Program-made: the position numbers and the translations under genes
Part shown: positions 19,455 through 30,582 of the stretch, piece after piece
Layout: every line of letters begins with the position of its first letter
How positions within the stretch are numbered: the first letter of the stretch is position 1
Notes under the pieces: model-generated
The model's database searches: none
What the model was told of the DNA's origin: nothing
The model's input: only the letters and a program-made list of their open reading frames with translations
From: Sphingomonas sp.
Lineage (GTDB): Bacteria; Pseudomonadota; Alphaproteobacteria; Sphingomonadales; Sphingomonadaceae
Length of the DNA: 64,000 bases
Assembly (NCBI RefSeq): GCF_013812825.1
Contig: NZ_JACCSU010000018.1
Span: 31,485 to 95,484 of the forward strand
Direction of reading: 5' to 3'

Positions 19455-20464
19455 GCGCAGAGCCGCTCGATCAGCAGGCGCTCGGCGGGTGGCTCGAGGC
19501 GAACGTCGCGGGTTTCCTGCCGCCGTTCGAGCTGACCAAATTTCCGTCCGGCCAGTCCAACCCGACCTACCGGATCACCGCCGCGTCGGGCGATTATGTG
19601 CTTCGCCGCAAGCCGTTCGGAAAGTTGCTTGCCTCGGCGCACGCGGTCGACCGCGAATATCGCCTGCTGTCGGCGCTCCATCCGCTCGGCTTCCCGGTGC
19701 CGCGGCCACTGGCGCTGTGCAGCGAAGCGGACGTGATCGGCGCGATCTTCTACGTGATGGAGCTGGCCAGGGGCCGCCCCTATGCGAACGGCGCGCTCCC
19801 CGAGTTCGATCCGGCGACTCGGCGGGCGATGTACGACCAGCTGATCGACACGCTCGCCGACCTGCACGTCATCGACCCGAACGCCGCCGAGCTCGGCGAT
19901 TTCGGCAGACAAGGCAATTACTTCGAGCGCCAGGTGGCGCGCTGGACGCGTCAGTACCGGGACTCCGAGACCGATTATCTGCCCGAGATGGAGCGCCTGA
20001 TCTCGTTCCTGCCGCAGACCTTGCCCGAGCAGTCGCGAACCTCGATCGTCCACGGTGACTATCGGATCGACAATGTCATGTTCGACGGCGACGGGACACT
20101 GACGGCGGTGCTCGACTGGGAGCTGGCCACGTTAGGCGATCCGGTCGCGGACTTCTCCTATCTGGCGATGCAATGGGTGATGCCGGCGGACGGCGGGGCG
20201 GCGTTGGGCGGGCTCGACCTCGCGGCGCTCGGAATCCCGTCGCTCCACGAAATCGTGGAGCGATATTCCGAGCAGTCGGGAGTGACGATCGGAGCCAACC
20301 TCAACTGGTACTTCGCCTACAATCTGTTCCGCCTCGCGGGGATCGTCCAAGGCATCAAGAAACGGCTGATCGACGGCACCGCGAGCCACTCGAATGCCGC
20401 CGACATCGCGGCGAAAGTGCCGACCCTGGCAAAGGCGGCATGGAGCTTCGCGCAGAAGGCGTAG
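19451..20464 (+). CDS. Phosphotransferase (APH) family protein
   Basis: [15 protein letters not shown]...[13 protein letters not shown]...[40 protein letters not shown] overlap with the upstream ACAD. Confidence 0.93.
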   Translation: MSAEPLDQQALGGWLEANVAGFLPPFELTKFPSGQSNPTYRITAASGDYVLRRKPFGKLLASAHAVDREYRLLSALHPLGFPVPRPLALCSEADVIGAIFYVMELARGRPYANGALPEFDPATRRAMYDQLIDTLADLHVIDPNAAELGDFGRQGNYFERQVARWTRQYRDSETDYLPEMERLISFLPQTLPEQSRTSIVHGDYRIDNVMFDGDGTLTAVLDWELATLGDPVADFSYLAMQWVMPADGGAALGGLDLAALGIPSLHEIVERYSEQSGVTIGANLNWYFAYNLFRLAGIVQGIKKRLIDGTASHSNAADIAAKVPTLAKAAWSFAQKA

Positions 20465-20528
20465 GCCCTCTTTTCAAACGAAAGGCGCGCCTGCTAGGCC
20501 GAAGCACCTCCATCGAAGCGAGACAATC

Positions 20529-22712
20529 ATGCGTTCGAGTTTTTGCGCCGCGAGCCTGGTTCTCGCCGCCTGCACCCCGCCGCCGGACCAGCTGCCGCCG
20601 CCCCCACAAGTCGTCCAAGCGGCGCCCGAGCCGGCCCCGCAGGCACCTCGCATCGCTTACCCGGAGACACGGCGCATGGATCTGGTCGAGACGCAGTTCG
20701 GAACGGCGGTTCCGGACCCCTATCGCTGGCTCGAGAACGACGTCCGCACCGATCCGGAAGTGCGCGCCTGGGTCGAGGCGCAGAACGCGGTCACCAACGC
20801 ATTCCTCGCCACCCTGCCGGGGCGCGCGCCGTTCAAGGCGCGGATGACCGAGCTTTACGATTACGAGCGGTTCGGGATTCCCGAGAAAAAGGGTGGGCGC
20901 TACTTCTACACCCGCAACAGCGGCTTGCAGAACCAGGCCGTGCTCTATGTCCGCGACCGCCTCGACGGGGAGGGGCGGTTGCTGATCGACCCCAATATAT
21001 GGTCGGCCGACGGCGCGACCGCATTGGCCGACTGGGTGCCGAGCGAGGACGGCACGAAGCTGCTCTATTCGATCCAGGAAGGCGGCAGCGATTGGCGCAC
21101 CGTGCGGGTGCTGGACGTCGCCACCGCCAAGCCGCTCGCCGACGAGGTGAAATGGGTGAAATTCTCCGGCCTCGAATGGGCCAAGGACGGCTCGGGATTC
21201 TTTTATTCGCGTTTCCCCGAGCCGGCTGCCGGCGCCGCCTTCCAGTCGCTCAACAAGAACCAGGAAGTCTACTTCCACAAGCTGGGAACGCCGCAGTCGG
21301 CCGACCGGCGGATGTTCGCGACTCCAGCCAAGCCCGACATCGGCCATTACGCCGAGGTCAGCGACGACGGCCGATGGCTGGTGGTGACCTCGTCGACCGG
21401 CACGGACGAGCGCTACGAGGTGACGCTCGTCAACCTGCGCCGGCCGGCGGCCAGGCCGCGGGTGCTGATCCCCGGCTTCGAGCACAATTACACGTTCATC
21501 GGCAACCGCGGCCCGACCTTCTATTTCGTCACCAACGAAGGCGCCCCGCGGCAGAAGATCGTCAGCCTCGACATCGCCCGCGCGGGAGCCAAGCCGACGA
21601 CGGTGGTGGCGGAAGACGAAGCAACCCTGACCGGCGGCTCGCTGGTCGGCGGGGCGCTGGTTGCCGCTTATATGAAGGACGCGAAATCGGATGTCCGGGT
21701 GCATGGGCCGAACGGGACGTTGAGGCGCGTCATCGACCTGCCGGGCATCGGCACGGCCGGCGGTTTTTCCGGCGACTATGACGACCCGGAAACCTTCTTC
21801 GCCTTCACCAGCTTCAATCGCCCGACGACCATCTACCGCTATGACGTGGCGAGCGGAGCGGCGAGCGCCTGGGCGGCGCCCAAGGTCCAGTTCAACGCCG
21901 ACGATTATTCGGTCGAGCAGCGCTTCTACACGTCCAAAGACGGCACCCGCGTGCCGATGTTCGTGGTGATGAAGAAGGGGCTCGACCGCACCGGCGGGTC
22001 GCCGACCGTGCTCTACGGCTACGGCGGCTTCTATTCGGCGGTCACTCCGGGCTTCTCGTCGACTCGCCTCGCCTGGCTCGAGGCCGGCGGGGTTTACGCG
22101 TCGGCCAACATCCGCGGCGGCAGCGAATATGGCAAGGCATGGCACGACGCCGGACGGCTCGCCAACAAGCAGAATGTGTTCGACGATTTCATCGCCGCGG
22201 GCGAATATCTGAAAGCGCAGGGCATCGCTTCGCCCAAGGGCCTGGCGATCGACGGCGGCTCGAACGGCGGGCTTCTCGTCGGGGCGGTGATCAACCAGCG
22301 CCCGGACCTGTTCGACGCCGCGCGCCCGGCCGTCGGGGTGATGGACATGCTTCGCTTCGACCGCTTCACGGCCGGGCGCTACTGGGTCGACGATTACGGC
22401 TATCCCGACAAGGAACCCGACTTCCGGACGCTGCTCGCCTACTCGCCCTATCACAACCTGCGGCGCGGGGTGTCGTACCCGCCGGTGCTTGCGACCACCG
22501 CCGACACGGACGACCGCGTCGTTCCCGGCCACAGCTTCAAATATATCGCCGCGCTGCAAGCCGCCGATCCCAACGGAGCGCCGCATTTGATCCGGATCGA
22601 AACCCGCGCCGGCCATGGCTCGGGCAAGCCGACCACCAAGATCATCGAGGAAGCCGCCGACGTCTACGCTTTCCTCGCGCATTTCACCGGACTGCGCGTC
22701 GGCCAGCGCTGA
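20529..22712 (+). CDS. Prolyl oligopeptidase (S9) family peptidase, putative lipoprotein
   Basis: MRSSFCAASLVLAACTPPP; DPYRWLENDV; IDGGSNGGLLVGAVINQRPDLF nucleophile motif; AGHGSGKPTTK. Confidence 0.95.
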   Translation: MRSSFCAASLVLAACTPPPDQLPPPPQVVQAAPEPAPQAPRIAYPETRRMDLVETQFGTAVPDPYRWLENDVRTDPEVRAWVEAQNAVTNAFLATLPGRAPFKARMTELYDYERFGIPEKKGGRYFYTRNSGLQNQAVLYVRDRLDGEGRLLIDPNIWSADGATALADWVPSEDGTKLLYSIQEGGSDWRTVRVLDVATAKPLADEVKWVKFSGLEWAKDGSGFFYSRFPEPAAGAAFQSLNKNQEVYFHKLGTPQSADRRMFATPAKPDIGHYAEVSDDGRWLVVTSSTGTDERYEVTLVNLRRPAARPRVLIPGFEHNYTFIGNRGPTFYFVTNEGAPRQKIVSLDIARAGAKPTTVVAEDEATLTGGSLVGGALVAAYMKDAKSDVRVHGPNGTLRRVIDLPGIGTAGGFSGDYDDPETFFAFTSFNRPTTIYRYDVASGAASAWAAPKVQFNADDYSVEQRFYTSKDGTRVPMFVVMKKGLDRTGGSPTVLYGYGGFYSAVTPGFSSTRLAWLEAGGVYASANIRGGSEYGKAWHDAGRLANKQNVFDDFIAAGEYLKAQGIASPKGLAIDGGSNGGLLVGAVINQRPDLFDAARPAVGVMDMLRFDRFTAGRYWVDDYGYPDKEPDFRTLLAYSPYHNLRRGVSYPPVLATTADTDDRVVPGHSFKYIAALQAADPNGAPHLIRIETRAGHGSGKPTTKIIEEAADVYAFLAHFTGLRVGQR

Positions 22713-22888
22713 GGGTCCCACTCGGCTATTCGTCCGCGATCCTCGCTCGTCGGCGGCAATAGCTGAACGGCAGCAAACGGCGCATTCAGCCGTGGTGCAA
22801 TGCTCCTCGTCCATGAACCCCGACTGGGTCGCCGTGCGTTTAGCCGGTGAGTCGTTTTTGGATGCTTTTTGAATCAAGGAGAGTGGCC

Positions 22889-23506
22889 ATGAAGGCTGTT
22901 TCGAAAATTCTGGCAGGCGGCATCGGACTTGCCGCGCTCGCCAGTGCGGCCCCCGCGGCCGCTCAATATTATCCCGGTTACGGTCAGCCCAACATCCTCG
23001 GCCAAGTGCTGAACCAGGTGCTTGGCGGTGGCCGGAGCTACGGGATCCATCCTCAAGCGGCGGTGCAGCGTTGCGCGGCCGCGGTCGAGCAGCGCATCAA
23101 CCAGCGCTACCGGCCAGCCTACACTCCGTACGGCGGTTACGGCCAGGGCGGCTACGGCGGCTATGGCGGCTACGGCGGCCAAAATGCCTACGCTCAGGGT
23201 GGTGCGCGAGTGCTTGGAGTGACCAGCGTCGAGCGCCGTTCCAGCAACGGCCTGCGCGTGCGCGGAGTCGCCACCGCCAACGCTCAAATGAGCGGCTACG
23301 GCCAGTACGGCGGTTACGGCCAGGGCGGCTACGGCGGCTATGGCGGCTACCAGGGCGGCTACCAGGGTGGTTACCAGGGCGGTTACGGCGGCTATGCCCC
23401 GCAGCCGACGGCCGAGCTGAGCTTCAAGTGCAACGTCGATTCTCGCGGTTACATCACCGACATCGATCTCGACCGCAACACCTACGCCTACGGTCGGCGC
23501 TACTAA
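22889..23506 (+). CDS. Secreted Gly/Tyr-rich repeat protein
   Basis: Signal peptide then GGYGQGGYGGYGGYGG and GGYGGYQGGYQGGYQGGYGGY tracts. Confidence 0.75.
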   Translation: MKAVSKILAGGIGLAALASAAPAAAQYYPGYGQPNILGQVLNQVLGGGRSYGIHPQAAVQRCAAAVEQRINQRYRPAYTPYGGYGQGGYGGYGGYGGQNAYAQGGARVLGVTSVERRSSNGLRVRGVATANAQMSGYGQYGGYGQGGYGGYGGYQGGYQGGYQGGYGGYAPQPTAELSFKCNVDSRGYITDIDLDRNTYAYGRRY

Positions 23507-23532
23507 AGCGATCGCCCGTTCCGGGTGACAGG

Positions 23533-23569
23533 ATGCGCCGGGGCCCACGAGGCTCCGGCGCATTTTTTC
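23533..23569 (+). terminator. Rho-independent terminator
   Basis: atgcgccgg...tccggcgcat followed by tttttt. Confidence 0.8.
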
Positions 23570-23671
23570 ATGTGTGCTCCGCCCGCGAAGATTGCATCCG
23601 AAATGGGCGTATTGGCAGCAACCGGTTAAGCCCGCCCGACGCATCTTGCGAACCAGGTAACGGCGAGCGGA

Positions 23672-24262
23672 ATGCAGCAAAACACATCACATGGCGGAGT
23701 CGAAGCACGGTCGGCCGCCCGGACCAACCTGTTCCTGGCCGCGACCCTGCACTCGGCCGACGTCGCTCACCCGGTGATCATCCGGGACCTGTCGGCGACC
23801 GGCGCGCGGATCGAGACCTCCCTCATGACCCAAGCCGGCGACTCCGTGACCCTGGTCCGCGGGGGGCTCAGCGTCGACGCCCGGATCACTTGGCAGGCCG
23901 AGCGTTTCTGCGGGCTGAGCTTCACCTCGCCGGTGTCGATCCCGGCCTGGATGACCAATCCGGTGCTCCTGCAAGGGAAGCGTGGAAGGTCACGGGCAGC
24001 GGTCGACGGCGAGCTTGCGACGCCCGTTCATCCCGAAGCGGGGAGCGGCAGCGTCGCCGACGAGCTCGCGCGCATCTCGCGCTCGCTTGGGACCGTTGGG
24101 CAGATGCTGGCCCACGATCCGGCAGTCCTCCTAAAGCACGGCAGCCAGCTGTTCAGTCTCGGACGGGCGGCCCGAACCCTGGCGGCATTGGCCGAAACCA
24201 TGCAGGACGACGCTCCGCAAGCACCGGCGCGCACCGCCCGGCCGGATGAACTCGGCGCCTGA
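23672..24262 (+). CDS. PilZ domain-containing protein
   Basis: RDLSATGARIETSLMTQAGDSVTLVRGG...ITWQAERFCGLSFTSPV. Confidence 0.8.
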   Translation: MQQNTSHGGVEARSAARTNLFLAATLHSADVAHPVIIRDLSATGARIETSLMTQAGDSVTLVRGGLSVDARITWQAERFCGLSFTSPVSIPAWMTNPVLLQGKRGRSRAAVDGELATPVHPEAGSGSVADELARISRSLGTVGQMLAHDPAVLLKHGSQLFSLGRAARTLAALAETMQDDAPQAPARTARPDELGA

Positions 24263-24265
24263 ACA

Positions 24266-25255
24266 TCACTCGGCGAGCAGTGCGAGCAGCGCGAAGCTCG
24301 CCAGCCAGTGCTCGCCCATATAGTCCCCGGCGACATGCGGCAGCGCCGAATCGAGGTGCTCGTCGGCGGCTTGGCGCGCGAGCTCGGACGAGTCGGGCGG
24401 CAGGCGGGGCGCCAGGCTTCGCCAGCACCAGGCGCGGCTCAAGTTGAGGCCGTCGAGGTGGGCGATCTTGCCGTCGGTTCGGTCGCTGACGGTCGCTGGG
24501 TTGAACAGGGTCGCGGGCTCGTGCTCGGCGAGCCGCGGCAGGAAGGCGGCGAACCAGCGCTCGAAGTCGGCGGCCGGAAGCGACCGCGCCATGCACAGCG
24601 CTTCGGTCAGCGACGGCGAGAGGAAATCATCGCCGCTCGGCTCCCACGCCGGGCAGTCGCGATCGTTTTCGAACCAGCTGTGCGCCCGGGCCCGGATCGA
24701 CGAGCCGAGCGCGGGGTCGAACTCGTCCGCCCAGTCGATCGCCAGAACCAGCGCGAACGCGGTGTTGAAATGGGCGCCCGAACGGATCGGGTAAGTCAGC
24801 ACGGGCAGGAAAGCGCCAAGGCGATCGGCAAAGGCGCGGGCGAGCGGCTCGAGGGCGGCCGACCAGCCCCGGTCCGGATGGCGCGACGCTTCCAGGTGCA
24901 GGGACAAGAGCCAGCCCCAGCCATACGGCCGTTCGAACGTGCGCCGGATCGGCGGGTCGAGATAAGCGACTTCGGCGGCCACCTTGCCGGGCGTGAAGCT
25001 GTCGTCGGCGAGCGCAGCGATCTCCTGCGCCTCGGCAATGCCCGGGAACAGGCGCCGAAGCGTCAGCAGGGTCCACCAGCCGTGGACGCAGCTGTGCCAG
25101 TCGAAGCTGCCGAAGAAGACCGGGTGGAGGTCGCGCGGCGGCAAGACGTCGGCGTCGCCGGCGAGCACGTGCTCGGGCTTGTTGGGATATTCGCGGGCGA
25201 CATGGCTAAGCGCGATGCGCGCGAACCGCGATGCCATGGCCGCGTCGAGCTTCAT
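24266..25255 (-). CDS. DUF2891 family protein
   Basis: HPVFFGSFDWHSCVHGWWTLLTLRR...WGWLLSLHLEASRH...GAHFNTAFALVLAIDWA. Confidence 0.88.
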   Translation of the reverse strand: MKLDAAMASRFARIALSHVAREYPNKPEHVLAGDADVLPPRDLHPVFFGSFDWHSCVHGWWTLLTLRRLFPGIAEAQEIAALADDSFTPGKVAAEVAYLDPPIRRTFERPYGWGWLLSLHLEASRHPDRGWSAALEPLARAFADRLGAFLPVLTYPIRSGAHFNTAFALVLAIDWADEFDPALGSSIRARAHSWFENDRDCPAWEPSGDDFLSPSLTEALCMARSLPAADFERWFAAFLPRLAEHEPATLFNPATVSDRTDGKIAHLDGLNLSRAWCWRSLAPRLPPDSSELARQAADEHLDSALPHVAGDYMGEHWLASFALLALLAE

Positions 25256-26205
25256 CGGAACGCCGCGAAATAGATGATCAGGATGTTGACCACGAGCATC
25301 GGCAGGGCCGTTGCGATTTGCGCTCGGATGACTCCGTACTGGTCCTTGAGCTCGAGCAGCGCGGCGGGCACCAGGTTGAAGTTGGCGGCCATCGGAGTCA
25401 TCAAAGTGCCGCAAAAGCCGGCGAGCATTCCGACCGCTCCGACCACCGCCGGGTTGCCGTCATAGCCCTGGATCAGCAGCGGCACGCCGATCGCGGCGGC
25501 CATCACCGGGAAGGCGGCGAACGCATTGCCCATGATGATCGTGAACATCGCCATTCCGAGCCCGAACACGACAACGGTCAGGAACACGCTGCCTTCGGGG
25601 ATAATCGCCTGGGTGAGCTGGCCGATGATGGTCCCGACCCCGGCGGCGGCGAACAACACGCCGAGCGCCGCGAGCATCTGCGGCAGGACCGCCGCCCAGC
25701 CGATCGCGTCGATCAGCCGCCGCCCTTCCTGCAGCGGCGCGATCGCCGGCGGGCGAAGCCAAGCGAAGATGGTTGCCAGCGCGAGCAGCACCCCGAGGCC
25801 GAGCAGCATGTAGGTTTCGCGCTTTTCCTCGAACAATCCGTAATCGCCGAGCGGGGTGTAATTGTAGAGCAAGGTGCCGAAGAGCGCGGTCGCCGGGATG
25901 ACCAGCGCGGGAAGGAACAGCTTGTTGCCGAGCCGCTCGGACCAGGACTGGCGCTCCACCTCGCTGGTGGTCGGCGGGTGGCTTCGGCCGATGAACCCGA
26001 ACCCGGCGAGCCCCGCGAGGCCCAGCACCAGCAGGCCGTTGCCGAAATCGCCGATCCAGTCGCCGCCCAGCAGGCTGAGCGCCATCAGGCCCCAGAACGC
26101 CGCGTTGCCGAACCGCTTCGGGTTGCCGCCGTCGAGCGCCGACAGCAGGGCGAAGGCCGCGAACATCGACCCGGCCAGCGCGTAGAGCCAGTGGAGCGTG
26201 ATCAT
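25252..26205 (-). CDS. DUF979 family membrane protein (putative 5-oxoproline transporter subunit)
   Basis: [64 protein letters not shown]. Confidence 0.85.
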   Translation of the reverse strand: MITLHWLYALAGSMFAAFALLSALDGGNPKRFGNAAFWGLMALSLLGGDWIGDFGNGLLVLGLAGLAGFGFIGRSHPPTTSEVERQSWSERLGNKLFLPALVIPATALFGTLLYNYTPLGDYGLFEEKRETYMLLGLGVLLALATIFAWLRPPAIAPLQEGRRLIDAIGWAAVLPQMLAALGVLFAAAGVGTIIGQLTQAIIPEGSVFLTVVVFGLGMAMFTIIMGNAFAAFPVMAAAIGVPLLIQGYDGNPAVVGAVGMLAGFCGTLMTPMAANFNLVPAALLELKDQYGVIRAQIATALPMLVVNILIIYFAAFR

Positions 26206-26930
26206 GGCGTTTCACCCCGTTCAGTCCGAACGGCGTCGAGGGGCGCACCTCGACTTCGATCGGCGCGAACGGACAGGCTTCTGTCCAAAAGCAGCAGCCG
26301 GGAACCGTGGATGAAGAAGGCGAAAATCGCGGTCGGGATCGCCCACAGAGCCAGCTCGAGCGGCGCCAGATTGTAGCCGTAGGTGACCAGCGTCTGCTGG
26401 ATGAGGACGATCGAGCCGATGGCGAAGAAGATGTCCTCGCCGAAGAACAGGCCGACATTGTCGGTCGCCGCCGAATAGGCCTTGACCGTCTCGCCGGTCT
26501 CCTCGTCGAGGGTGCCGTGCTGCTTCTCGGCCGCGGCCAGCGCCATCGGCGCGACCAGCGGGCGCACCGTCTGCGGGTGGCCGGCGGTCGAGTGAAGGCC
26601 GATCGCGGCGGTGATCTGGCGGTAAAGCAGATAGAGGATCAGCAGCCGCCCGGTGGTGGCGTTCTTGAACCCGCGGATCAGGGTCGCGGCGCGCTGCTGA
26701 AGGCCGTGGCGCTCGAGCAGGCCGATCACCGGCAGCACGATCCAGACGATGGCGATGATCCGGTTGTCGTTGAACGCCTTGCCGAAGGTCGAGATGACCT
26801 CGACGAAATCCATCCCGCCGAGCAGTCCGGTGACGATCGCCGCGGCGGTGACGACCAGCATCGGGTTGAGGCGCAGAGCGAAGCCGGCGACGACCAGGGC
26901 GATCCCGAGCAGCGGCCAGTAATTGATCAT
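26202..26930 (-). CDS. DUF969 family membrane protein (putative 5-oxoproline transporter subunit)
   Basis: [60 protein letters not shown]. Confidence 0.85.
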   Translation of the reverse strand: MINYWPLLGIALVVAGFALRLNPMLVVTAAAIVTGLLGGMDFVEVISTFGKAFNDNRIIAIVWIVLPVIGLLERHGLQQRAATLIRGFKNATTGRLLILYLLYRQITAAIGLHSTAGHPQTVRPLVAPMALAAAEKQHGTLDEETGETVKAYSAATDNVGLFFGEDIFFAIGSIVLIQQTLVTYGYNLAPLELALWAIPTAIFAFFIHGSRLLLLDRSLSVRADRSRGAPLDAVRTERGETP

Positions 26931-29900
26931 CCTGCGCTCCCGTAGCCGCCGCCGCCGGGCGTTTCGATGACGAATGAGTCGCCGGGCCCTACCTCGGCCG
27001 AGCCCGTGGCTTGAAGCATCTCGATGCTGCCGTCGGAGCGCTCGACCCAGTTGCGGCCGGGCAAGGCGTCGCCGCCGCCGGCGAGGCCGCGCGGCGCAAT
27101 CCGGCGGCGGTTGGCGAGGATGTTGGCGCGCATCGGCTCCAGGAAGGTGACTCGGCGGACGACTCCGTTGCCGCCGCGGTGGGCGCCGTCACCGCCCGAG
27201 CCGCGGCGGATGGCGAACTCGTCGAGCCGAACCGGCAGCCGCGTTTCGAGGATCTCGGGGTCGGTCAGCCGGCTGTTGGTCATGTGCGTCTGCACCGCGT
27301 CGGTTCCGTCATGGTCGGGCCCGGCGCCCGAGCCGCCGGCGATGGTCTCATAATATTGGTGCGCGTCGTTGCCGAAGGTGAAATTGTTCATTGTCCCCTG
27401 GCTCGGCGCGAGCCGTCCGGTGGCGGCGAACAAGGCGTCGGTGACCGCCTGGCTGGTCTCGACATTGCCGGCGACCACCGCCGCCGGGAACTCCGGGCTG
27501 AGCATCGAGGAGTCGGGGACGACCAAGCGGATCGGCCGCAGGCAGCCGTCGTTCATCGGGATCGAATCGTCGATCAGGGTGCGCGAGACGTAGAGCGAGG
27601 CCGCCCGGACGATCGAGAAGGGGGCGTTGAAATTGTCGCTTTGCTGGGCGCTGGTGCCGGTGAAATCGAACGTCGCCGAGCGCGCCTTTCGGTCGATCGA
27701 GATCGCGACCTGGATTCGGGCGCCATTGTCCATCTCGTAATCGAATGCGCCGTCATCGAGCCGGTCGAGGAGCCGGCGCACCGATTCCTCAGCGTTGGCG
27801 AGGACATGGCCCATGTAGGCCGCGACAACGTCGGCGCCGTAATCGCGTACGGTTTCGACCAGCGCTTCGGCGCCGCGCACGCAGGCGGCGAGCTGGGCGC
27901 GAAGGTCGGACAGATTGCGGTCGGGCTTGCGCGCCGGATAGGGGCCCGAGGTCAGAAGCGCCCGCGTTTCGGCTTCGAGGAAGCGGCCCTCGTCGACCAG
28001 CAGCGCGTTGTCGATCAGCACGCCTTCCTCGCCGATGGTCCGGCTGTCGGGCGGCATCGAGCCGGGGGTGATCCCGCCGACGTCGGCGTGGTGGCCGCGC
28101 GCGGCGACGAACGCCGAAGGAGCGCTGGCGGAGTCGTCGTAGAACACCGGGACGATGACGGTGATGTCGGGCAAATGGGTGCCGCCGCGGTACGGGTCGT
28201 TGAGCACATAGGCGTCGCCGCGGCGGATTCCGCGGCCATCGCGAGCGCCTCCGTCGGCATCCGGTCCGCGGCTGTCGATGATGGTTTTGATGCTCTCGCC
28301 CATCGAGCCCAAATGGACCGGGATGTGCGGAGCGTTGGCGATCAGCGCTCCGCCGGCATCGAACAAGGCGCAGGAGAAATCGAGCCGCTCCTTGATGTTG
28401 ACCGAGGTCGCGGTCGATTGCAGCGCGACGCCCATTTCCTCGGCGATCGCCATGAACAGATTGTTGAAGATCTCGAGCCGCACCGGATCGACCGCGGTTC
28501 CGACCGCGTGGGCGCGCGTGGCGGCCGTGGTTCGGGTGAGGACCAGCGTTCCGTCATCGGCCCGAGTCGCGCTCCAGCCCGGTTCGATCACCGTGGTCGA
28601 GGTCGAGTCGAAGATCAGTGCGGGGCCGTGGAGCTCCTCCCCGGGACGGGGAGGGGAAGTGGCCGAAGGATGGGGAAGGGGGTTGTTCGCCTGGCTCGCC
28701 GCCCCCTCCACCACTGAATCTTCGTTCAGCGGTCCCCCTCCCCGTTCCGGGGAGGAGACCGCTTCGACCACCAGCGCGTCGACGATCGGCTCACTGCCTT
28801 CGACGTAGCCGAAGCGGCGGCGGTGCAGCTCGTCGAATGTCTCGCGCATCGCGGCGGGAGGGGCCAGGTCGAGCTCGAACGCGGTGTCGCTGCCGGGAGT
28901 GCGCAGCCGCGCCCGGCGGTGGAGCTCGATGCGCTCGGGATCGAGGCCCTGCTCGGTGAGCGCATCGCGCGCCGCGGCCTCGAGCGTGCTCAGCCCATTC
29001 GAAAAATCTTCGCTCAGCGGCTTCAGCCAGCTCTGCTCGCGAATCGCCTTCACCGGCGCGAGTCCGATTCCATACGCCGACAGCACTCCGGCGAGCGGGT
29101 GGATCAGGATCCGCTCCATGCCGAGCGCGTCGGCGACCCGGCACGCGTGCTGGCCGCCGGCGCCTCCGAAGCAGGCGAGCGCGTAGCGGGAAACGTCATG
29201 GCCGCGGGCGATCGAGATCTTGCGGATCGCCGCGGCCATATTGTCGACGGCGATCTCGAGGAAACCCTCGGCGATTTCTTCCAGGCTTTTGGCGTTGCCG
29301 AGCGCATCGGCGACCTCCTCGAGCCTCGCGCGCGACTCCTCGGGGTCGAGCGGTTGATCTCCGTTGGGGCCGAACACCGCCGGGAAGCGCCCGGGCACGA
29401 TCCGGCCGAGGAACAGGTTGCAGTCGGTAACGGTCAGCGGACCCCCGTTTCGGTAGCAGGCCGGGCCGGGACGGGCTCCGGCCGACTGCGGCCCGACGCG
29501 GAAGCGCATCCCGTCGAACCGGCAGATCGAGCCGCCGCCGGCAGCGACGGTATGGATCTGCATCATCGGCGCTCGGATCCGGACTCCGGCGACGACGCTC
29601 TCGTCGACCAGCTCGAAGCGGCCGGCGTAATGCGACACGTCGGTCGAGGTGCCGCCCATGTCGAAGCCGATCAGGAGCTGCTGCCCCTTGGCGCCGCCGT
29701 GGGCGGCGCTCGCCGCGACCATCCCGACCACTCCGCCGGCCGGGCCCGACAGGATCGCGTCCTTGCCGCGGAACGAGCGCGCTTCCGCGAGCCCGCCGTT
29801 CGACTGCATGAAATGGAGGCCGGCGCCGTCGCCAAGCCCGGCCGCGACGCGCTCGACATAGCGGCGCAGCACCGGCGACAGATAGGCGTCGACGACGGTC

Positions 29901-30538
29901 GTGTCGCCGCGGCCGACAAGCTTGATCAGCGGCGCGACCTCGTGGCTGACCGAGATTTGCGAAAAGTCGAGCTCGCGCGCGATGTCGGCGAGGCGCGCTT
30001 CATGGTCGGGAAACGCCCAGCCGTGCATCAGAACGATGGCGAGCGCGTCGATGCCCGAGGCTCGGAGGCGCTCGAGCTCGCGCCGGGCGCCGGCCTCGTC
30101 GAGCGCGACCAGCACTTCGCCGTCGGCGCTGACGCGCTCGTCGATCTCGATGACGATTTCGTAGAGCATCGAGGGAAGCACGATCTTGCGGGCGAAGATC
30201 TCGGGCCGCGCCTGGTAGCCGATGCGCAGCGCGTCGCCGAAGCCGCGGGTGATCGCCAGCGCCAGCCGTTCGCCCTTGCGCTCGAGCAGTGCGTTGGTGG
30301 CGACCGTGGTGCCCATCCGCACCTCGCCGAGGCTGCCGCTTTCCGCCTCGAGCACCCGGCGGATGCCCTCGACCGCAGCGTCGGCATAATGCGGGTTTTC
30401 GGACAGCAGCTTCTCGACCCGGTGGCGGCCGTCCGACGCGGTCGCGACGACGTCGGTGAAGGTCCCGCCGCGGTCGATGGCAAAGGTCCAGACTCGGTCC
30501 ACGCGCTCCTTGAAGCAAATGCGGTGCTGCGCAGCCAA
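26927..30538 (-). CDS. 5-oxoprolinase / hydantoinase A-B fusion (start may be internal)
   Basis: [26 protein letters not shown]; HydB part [45 protein letters not shown] end. Confidence 0.93.
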   Translation of the reverse strand: MAAQHRICFKERVDRVWTFAIDRGGTFTDVVATASDGRHRVEKLLSENPHYADAAVEGIRRVLEAESGSLGEVRMGTTVATNALLERKGERLALAITRGFGDALRIGYQARPEIFARKIVLPSMLYEIVIEIDERVSADGEVLVALDEAGARRELERLRASGIDALAIVLMHGWAFPDHEARLADIARELDFSQISVSHEVAPLIKLVGRGDTTVVDAYLSPVLRRYVERVAAGLGDGAGLHFMQSNGGLAEARSFRGKDAILSGPAGGVVGMVAASAAHGGAKGQQLLIGFDMGGTSTDVSHYAGRFELVDESVVAGVRIRAPMMQIHTVAAGGGSICRFDGMRFRVGPQSAGARPGPACYRNGGPLTVTDCNLFLGRIVPGRFPAVFGPNGDQPLDPEESRARLEEVADALGNAKSLEEIAEGFLEIAVDNMAAAIRKISIARGHDVSRYALACFGGAGGQHACRVADALGMERILIHPLAGVLSAYGIGLAPVKAIREQSWLKPLSEDFSNGLSTLEAAARDALTEQGLDPERIELHRRARLRTPGSDTAFELDLAPPAAMRETFDELHRRRFGYVEGSEPIVDALVVEAVSSPERGGGPLNEDSVVEGAASQANNPLPHPSATSPPRPGEELHGPALIFDSTSTTVIEPGWSATRADDGTLVLTRTTAATRAHAVGTAVDPVRLEIFNNLFMAIAEEMGVALQSTATSVNIKERLDFSCALFDAGGALIANAPHIPVHLGSMGESIKTIIDSRGPDADGGARDGRGIRRGDAYVLNDPYRGGTHLPDITVIVPVFYDDSASAPSAFVAARGHHADVGGITPGSMPPDSRTIGEEGVLIDNALLVDEGRFLEAETRALLTSGPYPARKPDRNLSDLRAQLAACVRGAEALVETVRDYGADVVAAYMGHVLANAEESVRRLLDRLDDGAFDYEMDNGARIQVAISIDRKARSATFDFTGTSAQQSDNFNAPFSIVRAASLYVSRTLIDDSIPMNDGCLRPIRLVVPDSSMLSPEFPAAVVAGNVETSQAVTDALFAATGRLAPSQGTMNNFTFGNDAHQYYETIAGGSGAGPDHDGTDAVQTHMTNSRLTDPEILETRLPVRLDEFAIRRGSGGDGAHRGGNGVVRRVTFLEPMRANILANRRRIAPRGLAGGGDALPGRNWVERSDGSIEMLQATGSAEVGPGDSFVIETPGGGGYGSAG
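28634..28757. repeat. MITE-like inverted pair of the double-hairpin repeat, embedded in frame in the oxoprolinase ORF
   Basis: Left end ctcctccccgg... and right end ...ccggggaggag are perfect inverted repeats; translated as [41 protein letters not shown]. Confidence 0.75.
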
Positions 30539-30582
30539 TGATCTTTTGAGTGTCCTGGGCCGGGCTTCAACCGCGGCTGCCG

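Noticed and set aside
20355-22877. 840-aa reverse-strand ORF opposite the prolyl oligopeptidase
   Set aside because: High-GC antisense open frame; composition is Arg/Gly/Asp-rich nonsense and the forward strand encodes a clear S9 peptidase.
27011-30541. Two forward ORFs (568 and 572 aa) opposite the oxoprolinase
   Set aside because: Antisense frames in GC-rich DNA with no recognisable domains.
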